Source of the DNA: Mesorhizobium sp. WSM4311
GTDB lineage: Bacteria > Pseudomonadota > Alphaproteobacteria > Rhizobiales > Rhizobiaceae
Direction: 5' to 3'
Length of the DNA: 64,000 bases
NCBI RefSeq assembly: GCF_002295115.1
Contig: NZ_NSFV01000003.1
Span: 310,001 to 374,000, forward strand
Part shown: positions 1 through 8,417 of the stretch, in pieces
Position numbering within the stretch: the first letter of the stretch is position 1
Layout: each line of letters opens with the position of its first letter
Position numbers and translations under genes: made by a program
Notes under the pieces: generated by a model
Seen by the model: the letters and a program-made list of their open reading frames with translations, nothing else
Told to the model about the DNA's origin: nothing
Databases searched by the model: none

Positions 1-721
1 TGCCCGAGGCCCCGAAATGCTCGGCGCCGAGATAGGCGACGAAGGGAAGCAGGACGGTGATCAGCACCTGCGCCTCGGCGGGCACGCCGCCTATGCGGTT
101 GAGGAGTTGCAGCGTCTTGGCGGCGACGAACAAGGCCGCCACGCCGGCCAGGATACCGACCGCCACTGCGTAGACAAAACTCAGCGAAGCGGCGGCAAAG
201 GAAAAACTGCCGGTCAATGCCGCCGCGACGGCAAAGCGAAACATGACCAGGCCCGACGCATCGTTGAGCAGGGACTCGCCTTCCAGAATGTGCATCAGCC
301 GCGCCGGGACGACGTTCCTGTCGACGATCGAGGAGACGGCCACCGCATCGGTCGGCGACAGCACGGCCGCGAGCGCGAAGGCCACGACCAGCGGAATGCT
401 CGGCACCAGCCAGTGCAAGGCATAGCCGAAACCGACAATGGTGAAAAAGACGAGGCCGATGGCAAGGTCGAGGATCGGCCCGCGCAGGGCCATCAGCTCG
501 CGCTTGGGCGCGCCGAAGGCATCGCTGAACAGCAGCGGCGGAATGAACACCAGCAGGAACAGCTCCGGATCGATCTCGACATGAATGCCGCGCACCGGCC
601 AGGCAAGGGCAGCACCTATGGCGATCTGCAGGACCGGCAGCGGCACCCGCACCAGCCGCACCAGCGCGCCGGAAACAGCGACGAAGACCAGCACGACGAG
701 GACGAAGATAGCGGCTTGCAT
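1..721 (-). CDS. Na+/H+ antiporter, CPA1 family (3' end outside window)
   Basis: This is the N-terminal 240 residues of a cation/proton antiporter of the inner membrane that exchanges Na+ (or K+) for H+. The start ATG is at 719-721, with hydrophobic segments directly after it. The CPA1/NhaP signatures are visible: an 'SPTDAVAVSS' motif, whose Asp belongs to the ion-binding site in this family, followed by 'EGESLLNDASGLV'. The frame stays open to base 1, so the gene is cut by the window edge. It has no visible operon partner upstream. The ion specificity cannot be read from this part. Confidence 0.85.
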   Translation of the reverse strand, partial: MQAAIFVLVVLVFVAVSGALVRLVRVPLPVLQIAIGAALAWPVRGIHVEIDPELFLLVFIPPLLFSDAFGAPKRELMALRGPILDLAIGLVFFTIVGFGYALHWLVPSIPLVVAFALAAVLSPTDAVAVSSIVDRNVVPARLMHILEGESLLNDASGLVMFRFAVAAALTGSFSFAAASLSFVYAVAVGILAGVAALFVAAKTLQLLNRIGGVPAEAQVLITVLLPFVAYLGAEHFGASG

Positions 722-982
722 GGCACGATTCCGGCTGTTTTGCGAACCATGCGCAATCGTCGTCCTCGCGTCCAGACAGCGCCGGAACGGCGATGGCCGA
801 GGCCGGCCTATGTTTGCGGTATAGAAAAAGCGGACCGCGCGGACGGCAGGCCGTCCATGCAAAAGGCGTTGCCCAAGCGACCGTCCGCTTCCGCGTCAAC
901 AATGTTGCAAACTCGGCGCCGTCAACCGCGCGCAAGCGATGGCGCGGTTGGTCAACCAACGGCTGATCTAACCACCCTGCAA

Positions 983-1014
983 ACGAAAGGCCGCCCCTTC
1001 GAACGGCCTTTCGT
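983..1014 (-). terminator. Stem-loop after the L,D-transpeptidase gene
   Basis: A perfect 11-bp inverted repeat (983-993 and 1004-1014) with a 10-nt loop lies 17 bases past the stop codon at 1031. No strong T-run follows, so termination efficiency is uncertain. It sits in the 309-base gap between the antiporter and this gene, in which I see no coding signal. Confidence 0.55.
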
Positions 1015-1030
1015 CAAAATTGTCAGTCTC

Positions 1031-2299
1031 TTAGAGTGAAGAGGTAATCTGCAGTTCGCTGGCGCCGTCGAGCGCGTAGACGTCGTCGCGGAACTGCACG
1101 ACCCCCGGGGCCGTCGACCAGGCCGAGAGATAGAGGAAGTGGACCGGAACCGGGTTGGTGACCTGGATCGGCGTGTTTTCGCCGGTCTTGATCGCCGCCT
1201 CGAAATGCTGACGGTCCCAGCCCGGCGTGTCGCGCAGGATCCAGGTGACGAGGTCGCGCACATTCTGCACGCGCACGCAGCCCGAGGAATCGAAACGCAT
1301 CATCTTGCCGAAAAGGCTCTGCTGCGGCGTATCGTGCATGTAGACGCCGTCGGGGCTGGGGAAATTGATCTTGACCGAGGCCATCGCGTTGCCCGCGCCA
1401 GGATCCTGGCGGAAGCGATACTTGGCGGCGTCGTCGGTCGACCAGTCGACAGTGAGCGGATCGACCTCGCTGCCGTCCGGCGCGAACAGGCGGATATGGC
1501 TGTCCTTCAGATAATCGGGATTCTTGCGCATCAGCGGAATGATGTCCTTGCGCACAATCGAGACCGGCGCGTTCCAGTACGGATTGACGATGATCTCGTT
1601 GATCTTGGAATTGACGATCGGCGTCTGCCGATCGATCTTGCCGACGATCGCGGTGTGGCGGAGCACGACACGGTCGTTCTCGACCGCTTCGATCTGCGCG
1701 GCCGGAATGTCGACCAGCACGTAGCGGCTGCCGAGCGTCCCGGCCTTCTCCTTGAGCCGCTGCAGGTTGGTCTGCAACTGGCCAAGCCGGATCTGCGCCG
1801 AAACGTTCATCGCGGCATAGGTGTACTTGCCCATGGAGCCGTCGGCCGGCAGGCCATGGCGCAACTGGAAGCGCTTGACCGCCGAGTCGACATAGGAATC
1901 GAAGGCGGTCGAGATGCCGGCGCTCTGCGACAGATCGCCCGCAGCCATCAGACGCTTGCGCAGCGGCACGACATCGGGATCATCGACACCGAGCTGCAGT
2001 TTCTTGGTTGCGGGGACCTCTGCCCAGCCGCCCTGCCCGACGATGTTTTGGTACTGCGCGACCGCCTGCTCGGTGAAGGCGACGGTCTGCGGGCTGAAGA
2101 TCGGCAGCGTCGAGGCCACTTTGCCGCCTTCGCTGGCGCGAGCGTCGAACTGGTCGTCCCAATTGCCGCGGGCCGAGGATTTCAGGATATCCCCGATCAC
2201 ATCCTGCGCGCTCGCACGGCCGGCCACCATGGCGGCGGCGAGCAATGAGGCTCCGGAAAGGAAAAAGCGGCGGCTGGTTCTCATGGACGTTCCAGACAT
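1031..2299 (-). CDS. ldtP: L,D-transpeptidase, YkuD/YcbB type (LdtP-like)
   Basis: A 422-residue exported enzyme expected to make 3-3 peptidoglycan cross-links or attach proteins to the wall in the periplasm. The N-terminus has a twin-arginine type signal (RRFFLSG, then a hydrophobic run ending in ASA). Around residues 130-165 is a peptidoglycan-binding-like segment (VKRFQLRHGLPADG). The YkuD catalytic region is near residues 310-345: a conserved His in 'YMHDTP' and the nucleophile Cys in 'SSGCVRV'. The size and domain order fit the YcbB group. A second in-frame Met at 2282-2284 would keep the signal; neither start has a strong ribosome site. The regulator ldtR lies 1.3 kb away on the same strand, the pairing known from Liberibacter and Sinorhizobium. 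The symbol is by this context. Confidence 0.85.
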   Translation of the reverse strand: MSGTSMRTSRRFFLSGASLLAAAMVAGRASAQDVIGDILKSSARGNWDDQFDARASEGGKVASTLPIFSPQTVAFTEQAVAQYQNIVGQGGWAEVPATKKLQLGVDDPDVVPLRKRLMAAGDLSQSAGISTAFDSYVDSAVKRFQLRHGLPADGSMGKYTYAAMNVSAQIRLGQLQTNLQRLKEKAGTLGSRYVLVDIPAAQIEAVENDRVVLRHTAIVGKIDRQTPIVNSKINEIIVNPYWNAPVSIVRKDIIPLMRKNPDYLKDSHIRLFAPDGSEVDPLTVDWSTDDAAKYRFRQDPGAGNAMASVKINFPSPDGVYMHDTPQQSLFGKMMRFDSSGCVRVQNVRDLVTWILRDTPGWDRQHFEAAIKTGENTPIQVTNPVPVHFLYLSAWSTAPGVVQFRDDVYALDGASELQITSSL

Positions 2300-2643
2300 T
2301 CTTGTAGCATTCGATCAGGGGCGATTTTGCCCGCACTCTAAAGTTGGCAATCTTAACAATTAGCCAACCATGTCCGCATCGGTTCGGCCACAAACGCGTG
2401 ACGCACCGTCCGGTTCCAGGTGAACGCACACAGCCTTGACCGCAGCTTCACCGGCATCCTCGGTTCCATTGGAATATGGCGGCAACGTGGCCTTGGCCCG
2501 CGATTTGCATCGGGCGACGCAGCGAAATGAAGAGCCCGTGCTTTTTCGGTACCGACGCGCGATCGGCGGCCGCGACATCGACCGATGAACCGCAGGCCGA
2601 TGATGATACACTGACAAGCCAGTCCAAAGCGAGGAATGAGACC
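2300..2643. promoter_or_regulatory. Divergent intergenic region with an inverted repeat
   Basis: 344 bases without a gene separate the L,D-transpeptidase (minus) from a secreted unknown (plus), so both promoters should lie here. An inverted repeat, GTTGGC (2343-2348) and GCCAAC (2363-2368) around an AT-rich 14-base core, sits about 45-70 bases upstream of the transpeptidase start and is a candidate operator. Nothing else is recognisable. Confidence 0.4.
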
Positions 2644-3177
2644 ATGCCTGGTGTCCTTTCAGTCGTCGCGGCCTTCGCTTTGGCCGGAGGTCCAAACGGC
2701 AGCAGTCCAACGCCGGAGGAGACGGTCGCCTATTTCGTGCACGGCCTGGAACAGGGCGCGATCCCCAAATACGGGCAGCAGGCCGACGAACCGATGAAGC
2801 AGGTGTCCCGATCGCCGGCTATCTTCACCAGCACGGGCCCGAACGAGGTCGGCGACAAAACCGAAACGATCAGGTTCATCGTCACCAGGCTGGACGATTG
2901 CACCTACAAGGCAGAACAGCAGTTCGAGGAGGACGGCGACATCTACTACCGCCTGACCTACGAAGTTCGGCTTGGTAACGTGACCGCCCTGTCGTTCGAC
3001 AGTCCGCCTTCAACCATCTCGCTCAAGGGACTGGTGAAATCCTGCTCAACCGACACCGAGGGAAGCTGCGACCTGACGCGAGAACCCGAAACAATCGGCC
3101 CGTTCTTCGGCGAACCAGGCCCGGCCGAACAGGCGCTTACCTATTTCCACGAGAAATTCTGTCCGCTGAAGCCGTAA
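2644..3177 (+). CDS. Secreted protein of unknown function
   Basis: A 177-residue protein I do not recognise. The ATG at 2644 is chosen because a GAGGA ribosome site lies 8 bases upstream and the first ~19 residues form a signal-peptide-like hydrophobic stretch; the frame is open further upstream but without a translation signal. The mature part is acidic and has four cysteines (one near residue 85, three towards the C-terminus), which suggests disulfides in the periplasm. It is divergent from the L,D-transpeptidase gene and lies between it and ldtR, so a cell-envelope role is possible but is only inferred from position. Confidence 0.55.
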   Translation: MPGVLSVVAAFALAGGPNGSSPTPEETVAYFVHGLEQGAIPKYGQQADEPMKQVSRSPAIFTSTGPNEVGDKTETIRFIVTRLDDCTYKAEQQFEEDGDIYYRLTYEVRLGNVTALSFDSPPSTISLKGLVKSCSTDTEGSCDLTREPETIGPFFGEPGPAEQALTYFHEKFCPLKP

Positions 3178-3206
3178 TCCTATCTGGCTGACTATCGCAC
3201 GATCCC

Positions 3207-3584
3207 TCAGCGTGGAGTTGCAACATTTGGGTCCGGACTTGGCTGCGCCCTCAATTCCGAACATCTTTGCAACACCTCATACTGAGGATAGCGCAGGACC
3301 TTGCTATCCTCCAGTTTGAGCAACAGTTCCCGTCTCTCATCCGTGCTTTCACCATCCGTACACGACATGTCCAGGATGACGACATCCAGGCGGTTGATCT
3401 TCTGCACCTTGTCCAACGTGCAGCCCACCTCCCACATCTCCACTGCCTTGTCGGTAAACGTCACGATCGAGTCATTGTTGTCACATGGGGAACTGCCTTC
3501 CGCTGCGAAGGAATCCTTCCAAGGGATCAGGAAAAGAAAAAGGGCCGATGCCTTTCGGCACCAGCCTTGACCAGAGGTCGACAT
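3207..3584 (-). CDS. Small secreted cysteine-containing protein of unknown function
   Basis: A 125-residue ORF with a basic N-terminus and a hydrophobic stretch (ALFLFLIPW) ending near a 'SFAAEG' cleavage-like site, followed by a mature part with four cysteines. The middle reads like a folded acidic domain. I do not recognise a family. It lies between ldtR (same strand, 45 bases upstream) and the preceding secreted protein on the plus strand, so it may be co-transcribed with ldtR. The antisense frames are also open, which lowers certainty. Confidence 0.5.
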   Translation of the reverse strand: MSTSGQGWCRKASALFLFLIPWKDSFAAEGSSPCDNNDSIVTFTDKAVEMWEVGCTLDKVQKINRLDVVILDMSCTDGESTDERRELLLKLEDSKVLRYPQYEVLQRCSELRAQPSPDPNVATPR

Positions 3585-3629
3585 TTCGGCCGCGCTTCTG
3601 TGGCGCGGGCCAGATCTGATGTGGATGGC

Positions 3630-4145
3630 TTACATCCGGTAGGCGATGGTGTCGTTCCAGAAGCGGTCGAGGCGCTGCAAGGCGCGGTTCATCTGCTTGA
3701 ACTCGTCGGTGTTGATGCCGCCGACCTGCTCGATCGAGCCGACATGGCGCTCATAGAGACCGGCGACGACCTCGGCCACCTCATTGCCCTTCGGGGTCAG
3801 CGAAACGCGGACCGAACGGCGGTCGATGCGCGAGCGTTGGTGGTTGATAAAGCCGAGATCGACCAGCTTCTTCAGATTGTAGGAGACATTCGAGCCGAGA
3901 TAGTAGCCACGCGAGCGCAGTTCGCCGGCGGTCAGCTCGGAATTGCCGATGTTGAAGAGCAGCAGCGCCTGGATGGCATTGATGTCGGAACGGCCGTTGC
4001 GGTCGAATTCGTCCTTGATGACATCAAGCAGACGGCGGTGCAGCCGCTCGACGAGCTGCAGCGATTCCATGTACAGCGAGCGGATAGCCTCGCGGCGGTC
4101 GTCGGAAACGTTGGCGGTCTTCGCCGCCGGACGCGAATTGATCAT
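3630..4145 (-). CDS. ldtR: MarR-family transcriptional regulator LdtR
   Basis: A 171-residue winged-helix regulator. It has an N-terminal helical region, a recognition helix region around residues 70-95 (LTAGELRSRGYYLGSNVSYN) and a wing containing 'DRRSVRVSLTPKG', typical of MarR proteins. The sequence matches what I know of LdtR of Sinorhizobium and Candidatus Liberibacter, which controls an L,D-transpeptidase gene (ldtP) and is linked to osmotic stress tolerance. An ldtP-like gene lies downstream on the same strand. In this window two unknown secreted-protein genes stand between them. A 12-bp perfect palindrome about 108 bases upstream may be its own operator. Confidence 0.85.
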   Translation of the reverse strand: MINSRPAAKTANVSDDRREAIRSLYMESLQLVERLHRRLLDVIKDEFDRNGRSDINAIQALLLFNIGNSELTAGELRSRGYYLGSNVSYNLKKLVDLGFINHQRSRIDRRSVRVSLTPKGNEVAEVVAGLYERHVGSIEQVGGINTDEFKQMNRALQRLDRFWNDTIAYRM

Positions 4146-4252
4146 TGTCTTTGCCTCTCGTTTGTCGCCCTGGTGATTTTTTGTTTTTCACCTTGATCGC
4201 GACACTATCGAATACTCATAAAATTCGACTTAAACGCTAGGGCTAACAAGAG

Positions 4253-4264
4253 CTTACCGGTAAG
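4253..4264. promoter_or_regulatory. 12-bp palindrome upstream of ldtR
   Basis: CTTACCGGTAAG is a perfect palindrome in the AT-richer region upstream of ldtR. MarR proteins bind palindromes and often control their own gene, so this is a candidate site. It has no exact copy in the ldtP upstream region, which weakens the case for LdtR itself. Confidence 0.3.
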
Positions 4265-4383
4265 AGGTTTCGGAAGAGGCTTAACGAACGGTCACCCGAG
4301 TAAGGATAATTAACCTAAAGGCTTAGGCACTTATCGCAGGGCTCAATCCGGGCGTTTGCCAAGTCGTCAACGGCCTCAACGGC

Positions 4384-4806
4384 TTAGTGCCGGACGGGGC
4401 GTTTCTGCAGCCAGATGACGACGCGAAAGACGATGTAGAGCAGCGCCACCGCCGCATGCGAGACGACGATCAGCGGCCGATGGCCAAAAAGCTCGGGAAA
4501 CCCGGCATACATGACGGTCTCGGTGACCGCGCAGATGAACCAGATCACCGGGCCCCACGAGGCCAGCATCCACAACCCCGCCGCGGCAAAGGGGAAAAAC
4601 ACGGCGAGCATCACCGCCGCCACCTGCCAATGCACCGGCATCAGGTCGAAGCGCCACAGCGGGCCCGGATAGAAGCCGATCAGCTTGATCCAGTACAGGA
4701 TGCCGAACAGCAGGCAGTAGCCTGATATGACGCGCTGGAACCAGGCGAAGATCACCTCGACCGTCGAGGGCTGCAGGACGACGCGTCTCGACGTCACCTC
4801 GTTCAT
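4384..4806 (-). CDS. Small integral membrane protein, DUF6163-like
   Basis: A 140-residue protein with about four hydrophobic segments and a basic C-terminus; it resembles a small rhizobial membrane family I know as DUF6163, function unknown. The start at 4806 is set by the ATGA overlap with the stop of the upstream hydrolase gene (TGA at 4803-4805), which indicates translational coupling. The same frame stays open further upstream, but that part is antisense-like, Arg/His-rich sequence within the hydrolase gene. Confidence 0.65.
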   Translation of the reverse strand: MNEVTSRRVVLQPSTVEVIFAWFQRVISGYCLLFGILYWIKLIGFYPGPLWRFDLMPVHWQVAAVMLAVFFPFAAAGLWMLASWGPVIWFICAVTETVMYAGFPELFGHRPLIVVSHAAVALLYIVFRVVIWLQKRPVRH

Positions 4807-5846
4807 AGCGGGAGTTCCCGTTCGCCGAGCGGGGCGAAATAGGCCTCGACATCCGCCTCGCCGACCGCATCGAGCGTTGCCGGCCGCCATTGCGGCTTCG
4901 ATCCCTTGTCGATGATGGCGGTGCGGATACCTTCGTAGAAATCGTGGCCGGCAAGCATGCGGTTGAGGATGCGGAACTCCATCTTCATGCACTCGTCCAT
5001 CGACAAGGTCTGCCCGGCGCTGATCTGCCGCCAGGCGACGCGAAGGCTGGTGGGCGAGCGCGTGCGCATCGTCGCCAGCGTCTTTGCCGCGAATTCGTCG
5101 GTGCCCGCCGCGCGGTCCAGGCTATCGATGATATCCTGCAGCGACGGTTGGGCGAAATGGCGGGAGATCGCTTCCAGCGTCGGCCTGTCGGTCTCCCGCT
5201 TTGCCGGGACGAAGAAACCGCGCAGCACCGATTCCGGATCGCCGGTAAGCACCAGCCGATCGAGAAAGCTGGCCTGGTCCTCGGCCTTGATGGTGTGGGT
5301 GGCCAGCCCCGACCACAGCGCATCGCCATGGCGGATGCGGTTGCCGGTCAGGGCCAGATACATGCCGAACGAGCCGCCAAGGTCGGGCAACAGATGGCTG
5401 GCGCCGACATCCGGGAAAAAGCCGATGCCGACCTCCGGCATGGCGAACTGAGCATTCTCGGTCATCACCCGGTGCGAGCCGTGAAAGGAAACGCCGACGC
5501 CGCCGCCCATGACGATGCCGTCGATGAGCGCCACATAGGGTTTCTTGAAGCTGTTGATGCGGGCGTTGAGCCTATACTCGTCGGCGAAGAACTCGACCGG
5601 CAGCTTTCCAGCCCGGCCGGCTTCATAAATGTGCAGGATGTCGCCTCCAGCCGAAAACGCCCTGCCCTCGGCCTTGACCAGGACGACGTCCACGCCGTCG
5701 TCGCGCTCCCAGGCATGCAGGGCCTTGCCCAGCGCCCTGACCATGCGATGGGTGACGGCATTGAGCGCCTGCGGTCGCGTCAGCGTGACGACACCGGCCC
5801 TGCCAAAGCGCTCGAAGCGAATTTCGTCGCCTCCATCAAAATCCAT
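4803..5846 (-). CDS. 3-hydroxyisobutyryl-CoA hydrolase (enoyl-CoA hydratase/isomerase superfamily)
   Basis: A 347-residue crotonase-fold enzyme expected to hydrolyse 3-hydroxyisobutyryl-CoA in valine breakdown. Visible are 'LTRPQALNAVTHRM' at the N-terminus, the oxyanion-hole segments 'AFSAGGDI' and 'GIVMGGGVGVS', and the 'MPEVGIGFFPDVG' motif with the Glu typical of HIBCH proteins. Length fits the hydrolase rather than the ~260-residue hydratases. The start at 5846 has GGGAGG upstream; an earlier in-frame ATG at 5912 lacks such a site. Its stop overlaps the start of the following membrane protein. Confidence 0.85.
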   Translation of the reverse strand: MDFDGGDEIRFERFGRAGVVTLTRPQALNAVTHRMVRALGKALHAWERDDGVDVVLVKAEGRAFSAGGDILHIYEAGRAGKLPVEFFADEYRLNARINSFKKPYVALIDGIVMGGGVGVSFHGSHRVMTENAQFAMPEVGIGFFPDVGASHLLPDLGGSFGMYLALTGNRIRHGDALWSGLATHTIKAEDQASFLDRLVLTGDPESVLRGFFVPAKRETDRPTLEAISRHFAQPSLQDIIDSLDRAAGTDEFAAKTLATMRTRSPTSLRVAWRQISAGQTLSMDECMKMEFRILNRMLAGHDFYEGIRTAIIDKGSKPQWRPATLDAVGEADVEAYFAPLGERELPL

Positions 5847-6031
5847 CGCCAGAGAATCCCTCCCCCGCGCCTGCGGGACTGAAGTGCTAAAGGCGGCGCA
5901 TGGGTGCGTCAATGGCAGCAGCCTCCGCGCCGTGGTCTTGGCGACCGGCGGCTGGCGGTGCTACGAAGATCGCCGCCGTTGCAAGCGACGCGCCGATATC
6001 GCGCACAGACGGCGTCGGGGAACAGCTGGCC

Positions 6032-6853
6032 ATGCCCGAATTTCTTCGTGCCGTGCTTTTGACGATCGGGGTCATGATCGCTGGCCTGGCGCCTCGTGCC
6101 GCATTGGCCATCACGACCGACGATCTCTACCAGTCGCGGACCATCGTCACCGGCCAGGGCGAGGTGAACCGCGGGATAGGCTTCAAGGATTGCCTGGACC
6201 GGGTTCTGGTCAGGGTTTCAGGCGATCAACGCCTGCTGGAGAAACCCGAAATGGCGGCTCTGCGCGACAAGGCAGGCGATTTTGTCGACTCCTTCCGCTA
6301 CCATGACCGGCTGGAGGGCATTCCGATCCATGACGAGCAAGGCACGCATGACCGGCCGCATGATCTGACCTGTCTCTACAAGCCCGCCACGGTCAACAAG
6401 CTGCTCGCGCAGCTTGGCAGCAAGCCCTGGCTTGGCGAACGGCCAACGCTCGCCGTCTTTCTCACCGTCGAACAGGGCGCGAGGCATTTCGCGCTCAGCG
6501 CCGAGGAGGAGCGTGGCAAGACGATGCGCGAGTCTTTCGCCAATGCCACCGATCCGCTGTTGATGCATGTCGTATTTCCGAAGGCGGTACAGCTGGCCGA
6601 GCTGGGCGAAAAAGGGCTGCGCACCGACGACATGGCAAGGCTGGATCTGCTGGCCAAACAGGCCGGTGGCGCGCAAGCGCTCGCTGGCAGCATCGTCTGG
6701 AGCGACAAGGATCTCGGGTGGATCGCCGATTGGCGCCTGGCCGATCACGGCAAGACCTATCGCTGGCGGGTGCGTGGCGTCAGCTTCGACGAGGCGTTCC
6801 GCGTGGCAATTGGCGGCGCCGCGCAGGTTCTTTCGGGTAATGGGCAGCCCTGA
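6032..6853 (+). CDS. DUF2066 domain protein, exported
   Basis: A 273-residue protein with an N-terminal signal sequence (hydrophobic stretch to 'APRAALA') followed by a DUF2066-type domain: 'YQSRTIVTGQGEVNRGIGFKDCL' type start and 'VLVRVSGDQRLL'. The function of this family is not known; it is periplasmic by its signal. The ATG at 6032 is chosen because the signal peptide begins there; the frame is open to 5900. It is divergent from the hydrolase gene and 146 bases upstream of hemB. Confidence 0.65.
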   Translation: MPEFLRAVLLTIGVMIAGLAPRAALAITTDDLYQSRTIVTGQGEVNRGIGFKDCLDRVLVRVSGDQRLLEKPEMAALRDKAGDFVDSFRYHDRLEGIPIHDEQGTHDRPHDLTCLYKPATVNKLLAQLGSKPWLGERPTLAVFLTVEQGARHFALSAEEERGKTMRESFANATDPLLMHVVFPKAVQLAELGEKGLRTDDMARLDLLAKQAGGAQALAGSIVWSDKDLGWIADWRLADHGKTYRWRVRGVSFDEAFRVAIGGAAQVLSGNGQP

Positions 6854-6999
6854 CCGGATAGATATGGCGGGACGCGCCCATCTCGGCTTTGCCGATCTGC
6901 CCACAAGGCGGAGATTGGCGGCTTCGGCCTGGCACAATCGTGTCGCATTGGTCAGCGGCAAGGGCTCGTGATAAAACCTGCTGATCCGGAGTATTGGCC

Positions 7000-8031
7000 A
7001 TGAACAAATTCACCCCGACAAAGCCAGCCGGCGCACGCAGCGTCGACGACGTGACCGGCAGCCGCCGCCTGCGCCGCATGCGCAAGGCCGACTGGTCGCG
7101 CCGTCTGGTCCAGGAGAACCGGCTTTCGGTCGACGACCTCATCTGGCCGATCTTCGTTGTCGAGGGCAGGAATGTGCGCGAGCCGATCGCCGCCATGCCG
7201 GGCGTTTTCCGCCTGTCGGTCGATCTTGCCGTCAAGGAGGCCGAACGCGCGGCCAAGCTCGGCATTCCGGCACTCGCCACCTTCCCCAATGTCGAACTGG
7301 CCTTGCGCGACCAGACCGGCTCGCACATTCTCGACCCGGAAAACATCATCAACCGCGCCACTCGCGCGATCAAGGACGCGGTGCCCGGGATCGGCATCAT
7401 CACCGACGCGGCGCTCGACCCGTTCACCAGCCACGGCCATGACGGCATCCTGCGCGACGGCATCATCGTCAACGACGAAACGGTCGAACAGGTCGCGGCG
7501 GCGGCCGTCATCCAGGCAGCGGCCGGCGCCGACATCATCGCGCCATCCGACATGATGGACGGCCGGATCGGCGCCATACGCGACGCGCTCGACGCCAACG
7601 GTTTTCAGGACGTCGCGATCATGTCCTATGCGACGAAGTTCGCCTCGGCCTTCTACGGCCCCTATCGCGAGGCCGTCGGCACCGCAGGCCTGCTCAAGGG
7701 CGACAAGAAGACCTATTACATCGACCACGCCAATTCGGATGAGGCGGTGCGCGAGGCCGAGCAGGACATCGCCGAGGGCGCGGACATGCTGATGGTCAAG
7801 CCCGGCCTGCCCTATCTCGACATCATCCGCCGGCTCAAGGACGAATTCCAGATGCCGACCTTCGCCTACCAGGTGTCGGGCGAATATTCGATGATCAAGG
7901 CGGCGGGAGCCAATGGCTGGATCGACGGCGAGAAGGCGATGCTGGAATCGCTGCTCGCCTTCAAGCGCGCCGGCTGCGACGGCATCTTGACCTATTTCGC
8001 GCCCGAAGTGGCCGAAATGCTGAAGGGGTAG
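7000..8031 (+). CDS. hemB: Delta-aminolevulinic acid dehydratase (porphobilinogen synthase)
   Basis: A 343-residue cytosolic enzyme that condenses two 5-aminolevulinate molecules to porphobilinogen in heme synthesis. The TIM-barrel signatures are present: 'DLIWPIFVVEG', 'GIGIITDAALDPFTSHGHDG', the first Schiff-base Lys in 'MSYATKFASAFYGPYREA' and the second active-site Lys in 'LMVKPGLPYLDII'. The metal-site region is Asp-rich rather than the Cys triad, as in Mg-dependent alphaproteobacterial forms. ATG at 7000 has CCGGAG 8 bases upstream. Confidence 0.95.
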   Translation: MNKFTPTKPAGARSVDDVTGSRRLRRMRKADWSRRLVQENRLSVDDLIWPIFVVEGRNVREPIAAMPGVFRLSVDLAVKEAERAAKLGIPALATFPNVELALRDQTGSHILDPENIINRATRAIKDAVPGIGIITDAALDPFTSHGHDGILRDGIIVNDETVEQVAAAAVIQAAAGADIIAPSDMMDGRIGAIRDALDANGFQDVAIMSYATKFASAFYGPYREAVGTAGLLKGDKKTYYIDHANSDEAVREAEQDIAEGADMLMVKPGLPYLDIIRRLKDEFQMPTFAYQVSGEYSMIKAAGANGWIDGEKAMLESLLAFKRAGCDGILTYFAPEVAEMLKG

Positions 8032-8354
8032 TCCGGCCTGGCCGGCAAAGCCTTTCAGTAGACGTCACCAATCTTTCGACCGGTCGGCATTTCTTTCGAA
8101 TTCCCGCAGACAAAAACCGGCAGCCCCGGCTATGATAGCCGCACGGCCGGAGACGGCCGGCAGCCCGCACGTCGCCAGGAGGCATGGCGAACGCCTCCAG
8201 GATACGTCCTGACCCGCTTCACCCGTCGGGCGATCGGCGGCCGTCCCAGCGGCCGGTTGTGATCCGAATCGATCGTCACGAAACGATAGGGACATCGCTT
8301 GGAGGCGAGATCCGGGTATGTGTCTTTTTCCCCTTGGAAAATAGCGCTTGCAAT
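8032..8354. other. Intergenic region without a gene
   Basis: No coding signal is seen between hemB and the operator upstream of the reductase. The GC-rich part just after hemB has short GGCC-type inverted repeats that may act as a weak terminator, but no T-run follows. Confidence 0.4.
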
Positions 8355-8402
8355 TTGCAATTGGTTTGCTAAACAACAACCGATTGCAAAACGCAACTGG
8401 TT
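8355..8402 (+). promoter_or_regulatory. Operator with three half-sites before the DHFR-like gene
   Basis: TTGCAATTGGTT (8355-8366) and AACCGATTGCAA (8378-8389) form a 12-bp inverted repeat with one mismatch and an 11-base spacer. A third half-site in direct orientation, GCAACTGGTT, is at 8393-8402. It ends four bases before the GAGGAGG ribosome site (8406-8412) of the next gene, so a bound repressor would block transcription. The regulator is not encoded next to it. Confidence 0.65.
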
Positions 8403-8417
8403 ATCGAGGAGGCTTTC

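Noticed and set aside
17..1039. A 340-codon plus-strand frame
   Set aside because: Antisense to the antiporter, which shows clear CPA1 signatures; the product is low-complexity and polar.
4146..4383. A riboswitch or structured leader upstream of ldtR
   Set aside because: Apart from one 12-bp palindrome no conserved riboswitch core could be recognised.
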